Origin: an uncultured beta proteobacterium
Lineage (GTDB): Bacteria; Pseudomonadota; Gammaproteobacteria; Burkholderiales; Burkholderiaceae
Direction of reading: 5' to 3'
DNA: 64,000 nucleotides
NCBI GenBank assembly: GCA_903871735.1
Contig: CAIQHU010000179.1
Span: 124,001 to 188,000, forward strand
Shown here: positions 50,521 through 58,564 of the stretch, piece after piece
Layout: the number at the start of each line of letters is the position of its first letter
Numbering within the stretch: the stretch's first letter is position 1
Notes under the pieces: generated by a model
The model's database searches: none
Told to the model about the DNA's origin: nothing
What the model saw: only the letters and a program-made list of their open reading frames with translations
Made by a program: the position numbers and the translations under genes

Positions 50521-50841
50521 TTGAATATTTTCTGGATATCCCTCTTATTGGCAGGTTTTTTGGAGATTGGTTGGCCGCTTGGCTTAAAACTCGCCGATCT
50601 CCCCAATATGAAAATATGGGGAATAGTTGTGGCACTTATTAGCATGGCACTAAGCGGTCTACTACTTTGGTTTTCGCTTAAGGAAATTCCGATTGGAACG
50701 GCCTATGCTGTATGGACTTCTATTGGAGCTGTTGGTACGTTTACTATTGGTGTTCTAGTTTTTGGTGACCCCAATATTCCGCTCCGCTGGCTGGGTGTTG
50801 CCTTCATCCTGCTTGGAGTAATTTTGCTAAAGATGGGATAA
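50521..50841 (+). CDS. sugE: SMR-family SugE/Gdx guanidinium exporter
   Basis: 106 residues, four helices. LLLAGFLEIGWPLGLKLAD carries the membrane-embedded Glu of SMR proteins, and GTAYAVWTSIGAVGTFTIG is the Gdx/SugE subtype signature. It exchanges guanidinium for protons. The TTG start has no clear ribosome site. I looked for a guanidine riboswitch in the 215 bp upstream and did not find a convincing one. Confidence 0.9.
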   Translation: MNIFWISLLLAGFLEIGWPLGLKLADLPNMKIWGIVVALISMALSGLLLWFSLKEIPIGTAYAVWTSIGAVGTFTIGVLVFGDPNIPLRWLGVAFILLGVILLKMG

Positions 50842-50850
50842 GACGAGCTC

Positions 50851-51045
50851 AAGGAAAATGCCCCGCATCTCGCAGGGCATTATTTTGATTTTTGGTGGCC
50901 CGAGGCGGAATCGACTAGAGCTATGGACCATAATCCTATTGAATGTTTCTCGCCCTTACCCCCCTGAATAAAGGGAAACATCTTTTTTACCCATAATTGC
51001 CATCCCACCAGGATTTCAACTCCATTGCTAGACTCGACTTCGAAA
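50851..51045 (-). repeat. R1 copy 2: tRNA-Phe 3'-half remnant plus hairpin, interrupted
   Basis: Plus-strand order: hairpin AATGCCCCGC/GCAGGGCATT, then TTTTGATTTT, then TGGTGGCCCGAGGCGGAATC (reverse complement of a tRNA-Phe acceptor end and T arm). About 75 bases later comes a piece resembling the anticodon arm (ACCAGGATTTCAACTCC). The hairpin begins ten bases after the sugE stop and can end that transcript too. Confidence 0.75.
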
Positions 51046-51351
51046 CATCTATAGTTTTTTAATCAACTTTAAGTTAGGAAAATTTACAGGCGTTGTTAGA
51101 TAAATATCAAAATATTCCGTCGCATCAGTTTTGGGATCCTCCCAAAACTTTTTTTTACTAATTTCAGTTTTAAAATGGGGAATAGGTTTAATTGTTTATC
51201 TTTATTTACCATCGAAGCATATGGGAGTTTTCGAGCCTTGGTGAAGCCATAGTCATTACGCGCAGTTCTACCTTTAATTAAACTGGTTATGCCATTTTAA
51301 ATATACATGCGAACTTAATTCTTCCCAAGGGGCTGACAACTTGCACCCATC
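51046..51351 (-). other. Intergenic with a probable coding remnant
   Basis: Minus-strand positions 51180 to 51049 form an open stretch reading PHFKTEISKKKFWEDPKTDA, then EYFDIYLTTPVNFPN and LKLIKKL with a stop. No start codon or ribosome site precedes it, so it looks like the 3' end of a lost gene. It may belong with the truncated ORF at 51352. The family was not recognised. Confidence 0.35.
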
Positions 51352-51555
51352 TTATAACAACAATCCAGCCGAAAGAACAACACTTACATCATGATGAACA
51401 TTTTTATAATCTCTGCCTAAAGATACTGCTAAAGATTTAACATTTGTTTCCTTTACTTCAACTCCCTTAGACGCCTGATTCCAAACATTTGTAAAGCGAA
51501 TGGCCATATCTTGAAAACTTCCAACATGGGCTTGAACTTTAGTCGAATTTTTCAT
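51352..51555 (-). CDS. Short HTH protein, probably truncated antitoxin-like regulator
   Basis: 67 residues. The N-terminal VGSFQDMAIRFTNVWNQASKG and the helix-turn-helix VKSLAVSLGRDYKNVHHDV are those of the MarR-like antitoxin-type regulators whose HTH reads LGRDxKNVHRDV. Family members are about 100-130 residues; the segment joining the two parts and everything after the recognition helix are missing here. No toxin gene is adjacent. It is likely a decayed remnant, possibly still expressed. Confidence 0.5.
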   Translation of the reverse strand: MKNSTKVQAHVGSFQDMAIRFTNVWNQASKGVEVKETNVKSLAVSLGRDYKNVHHDVSVVLSAGLLL

Positions 51556-51886
51556 GTTTAATCGTTTCTATGTTAGGTAAGTTTAGTCGGCTTAGGATAT
51601 TTCCAAATCACCATTTCTACAATCAAACCACTAGGGAAAAGTATTGTCTCGTAGAAGATTCTTTTAGCACTCATATGGACTTTGTAGTCATACTTTAATA
51701 TGGTGTCATTAACCATTTTAATAGTGGATAATTTGAATAAAATCTTCACGATTTAAACTCATCAAATATTTTCTGACCTTTCTTCTTGGCAGAAGTAATA
51801 ACAACAGAGTGCATAAAGAACCTAAATAGTATTTGTGCTATTAGTAGCCTTCCGAATAGTTTTAAGTTAATTCGCTTTAGAGCTAG
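51556..51886. other. Intergenic region, nothing recognised
   Basis: AT-rich sequence between the truncated HTH gene and the 3' end of the histidine kinase gene. I found no ORF with a ribosome site, no strong hairpin with a T-run, and no repeat copy. Confidence 0.4.
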
Positions 51887-53353
51887 CTAGCGGGGGAATT
51901 TCACAACAAACTTAGCGCCTTCACCATGAGCTTCCTCATAATGAATCGAGCCACCATTTCTAGTGACAATGTGCTTACAAAGCCATAGCCCTAGCCCCAT
52001 GCCGGCTTGTCTAGTTGAGCTCAATAACTCAAAGAGGTGAGGTTTAAATTCATGGTGAACCCCTGTACCATTGTCTGAAACAGTTAAGTGAGCTGATACT
52101 CCAGAACTAATAGCTTCAATAGTAATTACGCGTTGGAGCTTTCCCGAATTTGCTAAAGCCTGCGCGGCGTTATTTACCAAGTTCAATATCACTTGTTCAA
52201 TTTCCGCTGGATTGACCTTAATTACTAAATCATCATCTACTCGAAGTTGAATTTGGATATTCTTAGATTTAAGTTCTGGTTTAACAATGTCTAAAACTTG
52301 AGATATTAAATCACCCAATTGAATTTTTTCGGCATTGGTTTCTCCTTCTGTAAATATTGACCTTAGCGATTTGACAATCGTAGTCGCCCTCTTATTGTCA
52401 TCTTCTAGAGAGTCTAAGATTTCTTTTCCCAACTCTGGAGTAAGAGCACCTTTTTCTAATTTCATTTTTAAAAATTGGATATTGAGATTAGTTGCTCCAA
52501 GAGGTTGATTGAGTTCGTGGGCAATTGATGCCGATAAAGCACCCGTAGCCGCAGTTTTGTTGGCTTTCATCAGACCATAGATGAGGCGCTCTTTTTCTTT
52601 TAAAAGCTCAGTAATTTTTTCATTCTCTTCTTTAGTAACCTTTAAGGCATTGGCAATTTGATTTTCTTTTCTAATTTGTTTTTCTAAATAAAAACTGCCC
52701 AGGGCCACATAGACTAATATCGTACTGCCATATCCAATCCATAAAAGAGTTAAAGCTAGAGCATCTTGGGCATATAAAAAGAAATTGGTTTGGGTACTTC
52801 CAATCAACACCCAAAGTGTTCTACAAGTTTCTCCTAGCAAAGTAAATGCTGTTAAAAAAATCAGCCATCTCACAACTAGAGTTCGGTCTACTTGGTAATA
52901 CTTTCTCAACTCCCAAATTTGCCATATCAAAAACAATTCTTGAGTAATTGTTATTAATGCTACACGTTGCTTAAAGGTTTCTGGTATTACTCTCAAGTAG
53001 TCATAAAAAAAGAATATAAAGACTGGAATGAGAGATAAAAGCAAAGCTTGATTCTTGGTGAATGGTCGTTGATTCCAAGAGCGGTATAAAAATATGAGAA
53101 GAAAAACCGAAATAATAAATGATGTATTTGCTATTGTGAGAAAAAACTTATGCGTCCACAAGGCAATACCAAAGCTTAAAGAGGACAGAGAAAAAATCCC
53201 TACGCTTAAGGGCCAATAAATGCTAAATCCACTTGCCTTATTAGCTCGATACTGATACACAGCACTTAAAAATAATCCTAGGCCAATTAAGGCAAAAGCG
53301 ATAAAAAAGATTTGGTTGGCTAATTCCATTAGCCAAATAGTACTAGAGATCAT
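51887..53353 (-). CDS. Sensor histidine kinase with seven-helix membrane sensor
   Basis: 488 residues from the ATG at 53353 (a TTG two codons earlier is possible). Seven or so membrane helices up to ~225, a coiled coil (RKENQIANALK...EKITELLKEKERL), HisKA with H279 in SASIAHELNQPLGATNLN, and HATPase with NLVNNAAQALAN, DNGTG and GMGLGLWLC. The H-box is of the FixL/DctB class. No regulator gene adjoins it. The start codon lies four bases from the R2 palindrome, so its promoter must lie in or beyond the repeat. Confidence 0.9.
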   Translation of the reverse strand: MISSTIWLMELANQIFFIAFALIGLGLFLSAVYQYRANKASGFSIYWPLSVGIFSLSSLSFGIALWTHKFFLTIANTSFIISVFLLIFLYRSWNQRPFTKNQALLLSLIPVFIFFFYDYLRVIPETFKQRVALITITQELFLIWQIWELRKYYQVDRTLVVRWLIFLTAFTLLGETCRTLWVLIGSTQTNFFLYAQDALALTLLWIGYGSTILVYVALGSFYLEKQIRKENQIANALKVTKEENEKITELLKEKERLIYGLMKANKTAATGALSASIAHELNQPLGATNLNIQFLKMKLEKGALTPELGKEILDSLEDDNKRATTIVKSLRSIFTEGETNAEKIQLGDLISQVLDIVKPELKSKNIQIQLRVDDDLVIKVNPAEIEQVILNLVNNAAQALANSGKLQRVITIEAISSGVSAHLTVSDNGTGVHHEFKPHLFELLSSTRQAGMGLGLWLCKHIVTRNGGSIHYEEAHGEGAKFVVKFPR

Positions 53354-53357
53354 TAAC

Positions 53358-53441
53358 AATGTCGTTTAAAACGACATTTCATGACGCAGATATCAACCGT
53401 TGCAACTAGAAGCTGAGCCTGAACACGACCACCCCTATAGT
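53358..53441. repeat. R2 repeat, copy a (with intact palindrome head)
   Basis: A perfect ten-base inverted repeat AATGTCGTTT-A-AAACGACATT (53358-53378) is followed by TCATGACGCAGATATCAACC, GTTGCAACTAG and CTGAACACGACCACCCCTATAGT. The body recurs at 60910 and 62099. The palindrome alone recurs after arsH and, with mismatches, at 57531. Confidence 0.75.
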
Positions 53442-53554
53442 CAAATGGTGGGGGAGGATCTTCCTTCCCCACTTGAACGGCTAGAACGCCGCACTTAGAC
53501 AACAAGTGCTGACTTTACGAAGGAAAACCATCAATTACTTGATAAACCAATAGA

Positions 53555-53640
53555 AATACAAACAGCCATCGAAAGGTGACTGTTTGGATTCTTGGTGGCC
53601 CATTGCAGAATCGACTAGGGCTCAGGATCTCAATTCTATG
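53555..53640 (-). repeat. R1 copy 3: tRNA-Phe 3'-half remnant plus hairpin
   Basis: Plus-strand order: hairpin CAAACAGCCATC-GAAA-GGTGACTGTTTG, GATTC, then TTGGTGGCCCATTGCAGAAT (acceptor/T arm) and CTCAGGATCTCAATTCTATG (degraded anticodon arm). The hairpin sequence differs from other copies while the tRNA part is shared. Confidence 0.7.
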
Positions 53641-54060
53641 GCGTTTTATTTGGACTTCTTATTTGCACAACCGTAATCTATGTATAAGCCATTTGGAGCT
53701 CTACAATTAGAATACAACGGGACGTGGTCATGAACCACGTTAGGCAATCTTCTTTTTTCAGGAATTAAATTGGTCTTGATTAAAAGGCTTGCCTGCAGCA
53801 AATACCAATACCTATTGAGCTAGCGGCAAAAACAAAAAATTGTAAATTGCTTTCATAGTCCTACAATTAGATTTGAGTAGTGAGAAAATTAAAGATTCTT
53901 GAAATTAAGCCCGTTTAGATAGTTTCAAGCGGTCGCCCTAAGAATCTCAGCACCAAGTATTTGAATATTTAATATCTTGTAAAATAGTAGCACTTTCTTT
54001 ACTTGTGGTTTTCTAGCTGTTTCATGAGAACTTTTACTAAAATACTAATAAGGTCTAAAA
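53641..54060. other. Intergenic upstream of the ABC-transporter operon
   Basis: A hairpin ACGTGGT-CATGA-ACCACGT (53722-53740) is followed by TAGGCAATCTTC and a T-run, possibly a terminator on the plus strand. On the minus strand 53850-53760 reads like the start of a small secreted protein (MKAIYNFLFLPLAQ, stop, then VLVFAAGKPFNQDQF), a likely dead fragment. The last ~100 bp must hold the operon promoter; no operator was evident. Confidence 0.35.
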
Positions 54061-54921
54061 ATGCAGAAACACAGTTTTATTAAATCTTTCTTTGCTTTTG
54101 CTCTTGTTGCGATAACTTCTGTTATTCAAGCTCAGCAAGTACTGCGTGTAACAACGATTCCTGAAGAAGCTGCAACAGAACAAATTAGAAAATTTGGTCC
54201 ACTGAGTCAGTATTTAGAGAAAAACCTTGGAATGAAAATTGAATTTACGCCTGTAACTGACTATCCGGCTGCAGTAGAAGCGTTGGTGAACAAGCAAGTT
54301 GATTTGGTTTGGTTTGGTGGCTTTACTTATGTTCAAGCCCAAATCAGATCAGGTGGAAAAATCATCCCTATTGCACAACGAGAAGAAGATACAAAGTTTC
54401 GCTCCGTCTTCATTACCCAAAAGAACTCAGGTATTACTAAGTTGACTGATTTAAAAGATAAGCAAGTCAGCTTTGGATCACAATCAAGCACCTCAGGACA
54501 CCTAATGCCACGCACCTATCTTTTAGAGGCTGGCCTCAATCCTGAAGCAGACTTTAAACGCATCGCCTATTCTGGCGCTCACGATGCAACAATTGCCTCT
54601 GTTGTGAGTGGTCGAGTAGATGCTGCAGCTCTTGACATCACCGTGTGGAATAAGTTTGTTTCTGAAAATAAAGTTGATACTAGCAAGGTAGATGTTTTCT
54701 ATACTACGCCTCCTTTTTTCAATTACAACTGGTCAGTTCATGCTGATATGCCAACCGTATTACGTGACAAGATTACAAAGGCTTTAATAGCTTTAAATAT
54801 GAATACGCCTGAAGGTAAGGAAATCCTTACCTTAAATCGTGCCACTAAATACATACTTACAAAGCCCGAGAATTACAAAGGTCTTGAGACAGCAGGCAAG
54901 AGTGCAGGTTTAATCAAGTAA
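54061..54921 (+). CDS. PhnD-like periplasmic binding protein (phosphonate/putative selenate ABC transporter)
   Basis: 286 residues. Signal peptide ending VIQAQ, then VLRVTTIPEEAATEQIRKFG, TPVTDYPAAVEALVNKQVDL, WFGGFTYVQAQIRSGGK and QSSTSGHLMPRTYLLEAGL. The family is PhnD-like; the TIPEEA and WFGGFT blocks resemble the subgroup annotated as putative selenate receptors. The oxyanion bound is not decidable here. First gene of a four-gene operon with one ATPase and two permeases. Confidence 0.87.
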   Translation: MQKHSFIKSFFAFALVAITSVIQAQQVLRVTTIPEEAATEQIRKFGPLSQYLEKNLGMKIEFTPVTDYPAAVEALVNKQVDLVWFGGFTYVQAQIRSGGKIIPIAQREEDTKFRSVFITQKNSGITKLTDLKDKQVSFGSQSSTSGHLMPRTYLLEAGLNPEADFKRIAYSGAHDATIASVVSGRVDAAALDITVWNKFVSENKVDTSKVDVFYTTPPFFNYNWSVHADMPTVLRDKITKALIALNMNTPEGKEILTLNRATKYILTKPENYKGLETAGKSAGLIK

Positions 54922-55764
54922 GTGAATTTAGATTTAAGAAAAATTGTTGCCAAACCTCCCTCAAATCAGAGGGAAACTTCTTTTCGACTGAAAGATATTT
55001 CACTTGATATTCAATCAGGTGAACATCTTGCAATTATTGGTCCATCTGGCTCAGGTAAAACAACACTCTTACAAGTAATAGCAGCAGCACTGAAACCAAT
55101 TTCTGGTGAATTAAATCTTAATGGTACTAACCCATGGGACTTATCAGTGAGTCAGTTGCAAGAATTACGCTCTAAATTATTTTATGCGCCACAGATACCT
55201 CCCCTACCGCCAAGACAAAGAGTTGTCACCACGCTAAGCTCTAGTCGTTTAACAGGGATGACTCTTGCTACAAGTCTTTTAAACCTGATTTATCCACAAC
55301 ATACCAAAGATGCAATGTCTGCCCTTGATTTATTTGATCTCCAAGAGAAAATTTGGAAAAGGGTTGATCACCTTTCTGGTGGAGAGCGCCAAAGAGTCGG
55401 ATTAGCTAGAGTTTTGATGAGTAGTGCAGAATTGTGGTTAGTTGACGAGCCGCTATCAGCCCTTGATCCTAAAAGATCTAAACAAGCTATTAGTACCTTA
55501 ATTACAGAGGCTAACAAAAGAGGAGCAACTTTAATTGTTACCCTCCACCAGATCGAAGTAGCAACTGGCAAATTCCCAAGAGTAATAGGTCTTAAAGATG
55601 GTTCTTTAGAATTTGATCTTGCAGCAGAGCTTGTTACAAAAAATATATTGCATGAGTTGTATGCAGACCATGAAGATGAACTGAATAGCTTTTCTACTTC
55701 CCAAGTGAATATTGTCGAGAATCTAGAAATACCAAAGACTTCAAATATCTGCAGACCTCAATAA
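54922..55764 (+). CDS. ABC transporter ATP-binding subunit (PhnC-like)
   Basis: 280 residues. Walker A GPSGSGKTT at 40-48, signature LSGGERQRVG, Walker B LWLVDEPLSALD and the H-loop His in VTLHQIE. It energises the transporter with the receptor and permeases around it. The GTG start immediately follows the receptor stop. It ends with a ~25-residue tail beyond the usual PhnC length. Confidence 0.88.
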   Translation: MNLDLRKIVAKPPSNQRETSFRLKDISLDIQSGEHLAIIGPSGSGKTTLLQVIAAALKPISGELNLNGTNPWDLSVSQLQELRSKLFYAPQIPPLPPRQRVVTTLSSSRLTGMTLATSLLNLIYPQHTKDAMSALDLFDLQEKIWKRVDHLSGGERQRVGLARVLMSSAELWLVDEPLSALDPKRSKQAISTLITEANKRGATLIVTLHQIEVATGKFPRVIGLKDGSLEFDLAAELVTKNILHELYADHEDELNSFSTSQVNIVENLEIPKTSNICRPQ

Positions 55765-56594
55765 TGTCTAGCGTGATTGCCCCTCAATTAAGAGATCCTG
55801 CGTGGTTTTCTCGTATCAGGTTTGGAGTGTTAGGTATCACTCTTTTAATACCGGCACTAGTTGCAACTGAATTTAAGCCCTGGCTGATATTTGAAGAACA
55901 AAACTTAAAAATTACACTTAAGTTTTTAGGGGACTTTTTCCCACCAAGCTTAGATCCCTCATTTTTGAAGATGATTGCTCTGGAGGCCTGGAAAACAATT
56001 GCTATTGCAACAGTTGGTATATTTCTGGCATTAATTCTCGCTATTCCGATGACTCTAATGAGTACAAGTGTTTTATCAATCTCCAGCCTCTCTGGAAAAA
56101 TGAATTTATTGCCTTTTGCACTGAGGCAGACCATCCGTTTGATTTTGATCTTTATGCGCAGTATTCCTGAATTAATCTGGGCGCTTGTATTTGTGCGTGT
56201 CGTTGGCTTGGGTCCTGCAGCTGGAGTTCTTGCCATTGCTTTGACATATGCAGGTATGCTGGGTAAGATTTATGGGGAGATTCTTGAAAGCGGCAACACT
56301 GATTCGAGTGAATGCTTGCTTCGCAATGGTGCTGGTAGACTACAAACTTTCTTCTACGCGGTCTTACCTCAAAACCTTAGTGAATTAACAAGCTATACGG
56401 TCTACCGCTGGGAGTGCGCGATCCGATCATCTGCCGTATTAGGATTTGTTGGTGCCGGTGGACTAGGCCAGCAAATGGATAACTCCATGCGCATGTTCAA
56501 TGGATCTGAAGTTTCAACAATTCTAATTATATTTATGATCCTTGTCGCTTTATCTGATTCGTTTAGCAATTTACTACGTAAACAGATTGCCTAA
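55764..56594 (+). CDS. ABC transporter permease (PhnE-like), first copy
   Basis: 276 residues, about six membrane helices. RSIPELIWALVFVRVVGLGP and YGEILESGNTDSSECLLRNG (EAA-type coupling loop) are PhnE features, followed by FVGAGGLGQQMDNSMRMF. The ATG overlaps the ATPase stop by one base. It is paired with a second, related permease, so the channel is probably a heterodimer. Confidence 0.88.
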   Translation: MSSVIAPQLRDPAWFSRIRFGVLGITLLIPALVATEFKPWLIFEEQNLKITLKFLGDFFPPSLDPSFLKMIALEAWKTIAIATVGIFLALILAIPMTLMSTSVLSISSLSGKMNLLPFALRQTIRLILIFMRSIPELIWALVFVRVVGLGPAAGVLAIALTYAGMLGKIYGEILESGNTDSSECLLRNGAGRLQTFFYAVLPQNLSELTSYTVYRWECAIRSSAVLGFVGAGGLGQQMDNSMRMFNGSEVSTILIIFMILVALSDSFSNLLRKQIA

Positions 56595-56595
56595 T

Positions 56596-57387
56596 ATGTT
56601 GAGAAAAGAAATTCAATCAAGGTTAAACAATTACTTCCTAATACTTGGGGTTCTTGGCATCACTATACTCAGCTTTTGGTCGCTTGATCTTCAGTTATCA
56701 AGACTTTTCTCAATGAGAAGCTTTCAATTGATGGCCAAGTTTTTTAATGAACTTTTATCTCCAAATTTAAGTTCGATATTTTTATCAAAAATTCTTGTTG
56801 CCTCACTAGAAACAATTGCTATGTCAGCGGTTGGTACATTAGTTGCTGCAGTGCTTGGCATCCTGCTAGCTCTACCTGCAAGCAAGACTAACCCAAATGA
56901 CCCAGCTATTTTAAGAAGTCCGGCCAGATGGTTATTGAATGCTCTTCGATCCATACCGGAGTTGGTATGGGCTGCTCTATTATTGATTTCTGTTGGTCTT
57001 GGACCTTTTGCTGGTACCCTGGCATTAGGTTTGCATACTACTGGCGTTCTTGGAAGATTGTTTGCAGAATCTATTGAAAATACGAATACTCACGCAAGTG
57101 AATCTTTAAGATTTATAGGCGTTAGCGAATTAAGAATATTCTTATATGCAACACTTCCAACCGTACTTCCTCAATTGATCTCATACACGCTTTACCGTTG
57201 GGAAAATAATATTCGTGCAGCAGCAATACTAGGTGTTGTTGGTGGTGGCGGGTTAGGACAAATGCTAGCCTTCCACATGGGTCTGTTTCAAATGGAAGAA
57301 GCCAGTACTATATTGATATCGATGATTGGACTAGTCGTTATGGTTGACAGCCTGTCTTATTGGCTACGAAAATCAATCGAACGTTAA
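56596..57387 (+). CDS. ABC transporter permease (PhnE-like), second copy
   Basis: 263 residues from the ATG at 56596, one base after the previous stop; an upstream opening at 56542 lies inside the other permease and adds no family sequence. RSIPELVWAALLLISVGLGP, FAESIENTNTHASESLRFIG and GVVGGGGLGQMLAFHMGLF parallel the first permease, showing an old duplication. End of the operon. A tRNA-like scrap and R2/R1 repeats follow. Confidence 0.88.
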   Translation: MLRKEIQSRLNNYFLILGVLGITILSFWSLDLQLSRLFSMRSFQLMAKFFNELLSPNLSSIFLSKILVASLETIAMSAVGTLVAAVLGILLALPASKTNPNDPAILRSPARWLLNALRSIPELVWAALLLISVGLGPFAGTLALGLHTTGVLGRLFAESIENTNTHASESLRFIGVSELRIFLYATLPTVLPQLISYTLYRWENNIRAAAILGVVGGGGLGQMLAFHMGLFQMEEASTILISMIGLVVMVDSLSYWLRKSIER

Positions 57388-57530
57388 GTTGGTTCTCTTC
57401 GATATCTTGGCTTGCCAAGCACGATTCGAACTCGCGGCCGACGCCTCATAAGTGCCCAACCCTCAATAGATTCAAAGTTTCTTGTTGGATAAAGGCTGCC
57501 AATCAAAAGATAGCGAACTCACTAAAGTAC
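57388..57530. other. Intergenic with a tRNA-like fragment
   Basis: At about 57416-57450 the minus strand has GGCCGCGAGTTCGAATCGTG, a good T-arm with the TTCGAATC loop, preceded by TTATGAGGCGTC. No complete cloverleaf could be folded, so this is a scrap of a tRNA gene different from tRNA-Phe. Confidence 0.4.
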
Positions 57531-57570
57531 TTATCGTTTAAAACAACATCAACCATCACTGGGATATCTA
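57531..57570. repeat. R2-type fragment (palindrome head, degenerate)
   Basis: TTATCGTTT-A-AAACAACAT differs by one base from the combination of the two intact palindromes and is followed by CAACCATCACTGGGATATC, which has only loose similarity to the R2 body. It lies 80 bp before R1 copy 4. Confidence 0.5.
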
Positions 57571-57650
57571 AATGATTTGTCCTTTTAAAGAATGCCCCTT
57601 GGTGGGAATATCCGAGGTCAATGGTACCTAATCCTGCCAAGCCTTAAAAA

Positions 57651-57745
57651 GAAAATAGCCCAACAAGTGGGCTATTTTGATTCTTGATGGCCCGGGGCGG
57701 AATAGACCAAAGCTTGAAGATGCTTCATCCTATTTCTATCTTTCC
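57651..57745 (-). repeat. R1 copy 4: tRNA-Phe 3'-half remnant plus strong terminator hairpin
   Basis: A perfect eleven-base stem AAAATAGCCCA-ACAAG-TGGGCTATTTT (57652-57678) is followed on the plus strand by GATTCTTGATGGCCCGGGGC and GGAATAGACCAAAGC (acceptor end and T arm in reverse). In the minus-strand sense it stands directly after the stop of the gene at 57753, so that gene's mRNA would carry the tRNA piece and then the terminator. Confidence 0.8.
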
Positions 57746-57752
57746 CAGTGGA

Positions 57753-58346
57753 CTACTTCTTGGGAGTAGTTACTTCGATCGCAATGATCTCGGTAACCAA
57801 GGCCTCAATTTGTGTGCCCACCTTTACGTTTTTGAGTACTTTAGGGTCTTTTACCTTAATCTCCAAAGTGCGCGTTGCGCCACTAACTGTAAGCGTGCCT
57901 TTTTTCTCATCAATGGCGGTTACATCTGCAACGATAGTTACTTGGCGTTCAATTGCTGCTGCAGGTTTGTCGCCCAGTTTTGCGGTCACAGCTTTCTCAG
58001 TTTCGATGCGCTCCCGAATCTCTGCTTTTGCTGGCTTCTTAATATCAGCAACTAAAATCTCTAGGTGTGTAAGGGTCACGATATCGCCCACTTTAATTTG
58101 GTTTAAGTTCTTAACCTCATCGCCCAAAGTAATTTTAAACTCGTTGCCATTGGGACCAACAATAACTACTTGACGAGTTTTTTGGTCAACGGATTTAAAC
58201 TTACCTTGGAACTGAACGCCCTCGGCAACTTTTAGCGCGCTTGGGGCAATTTCTACAGCAACTACGGCTTGTGGCTTGTTTTGGGCAATGACAGCGCTAC
58301 TGCCCATCAGCAATACGGCTGCGCTTGCTAGTGCAATTTTTTTCAT
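57753..58346 (-). CDS. Periplasmic protein with two tandem beta-rich repeats
   Basis: 197 residues. Signal peptide MKKIALASAAVLLMGSSAVIAQ. Repeat 1 (about 45-100) has FKSVDQKTRQVVIVGPNGNE and NLNQIKVGDIV; repeat 2 (about 135-190) has VTAIDEKKGTLTVSGATRTL and VLKNVKVGTQIEAL. Each looks like a small beta barrel of the kind common in secreted proteobacterial proteins of unknown role. GC content and codon use appear higher than in the neighbours. Flanked on both sides by R1 repeats. Confidence 0.8.
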   Translation of the reverse strand: MKKIALASAAVLLMGSSAVIAQNKPQAVVAVEIAPSALKVAEGVQFQGKFKSVDQKTRQVVIVGPNGNEFKITLGDEVKNLNQIKVGDIVTLTHLEILVADIKKPAKAEIRERIETEKAVTAKLGDKPAAAIERQVTIVADVTAIDEKKGTLTVSGATRTLEIKVKDPKVLKNVKVGTQIEALVTEIIAIEVTTPKK

Positions 58347-58473
58347 ATAGGATCTTTCGAATAGTTGTACAACAAAAATATCTCGATTGAGAATAACATT
58401 TTAATGATAACGGCTTAAGTTTGAGTTGTTCTTACCAATAAATCAGCCAGATCGAAATCCTATCGGCGATACA

Positions 58474-58564
58474 AAAAAGAAAATACCTCACACAAAGCAG
58501 GGCACTATTTGATGTTGGTGACCCGGGGTGGAGTCGACCACGGCCTAGGATATTGATTCTATCT
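58474..58564 (-). repeat. R1 copy 5: tRNA-Phe 3'-half remnant plus hairpin
   Basis: Plus-strand order: GAAAATACCCTCACACAAAG-type imperfect hairpin, TTTGATG, TTGGTGACCCGGGGTGGAGT (acceptor/T arm) and CTAGGATATTGATTCTAT (degraded anticodon arm). It ends at the very stop codon of the SbtA-like gene. Confidence 0.75.
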
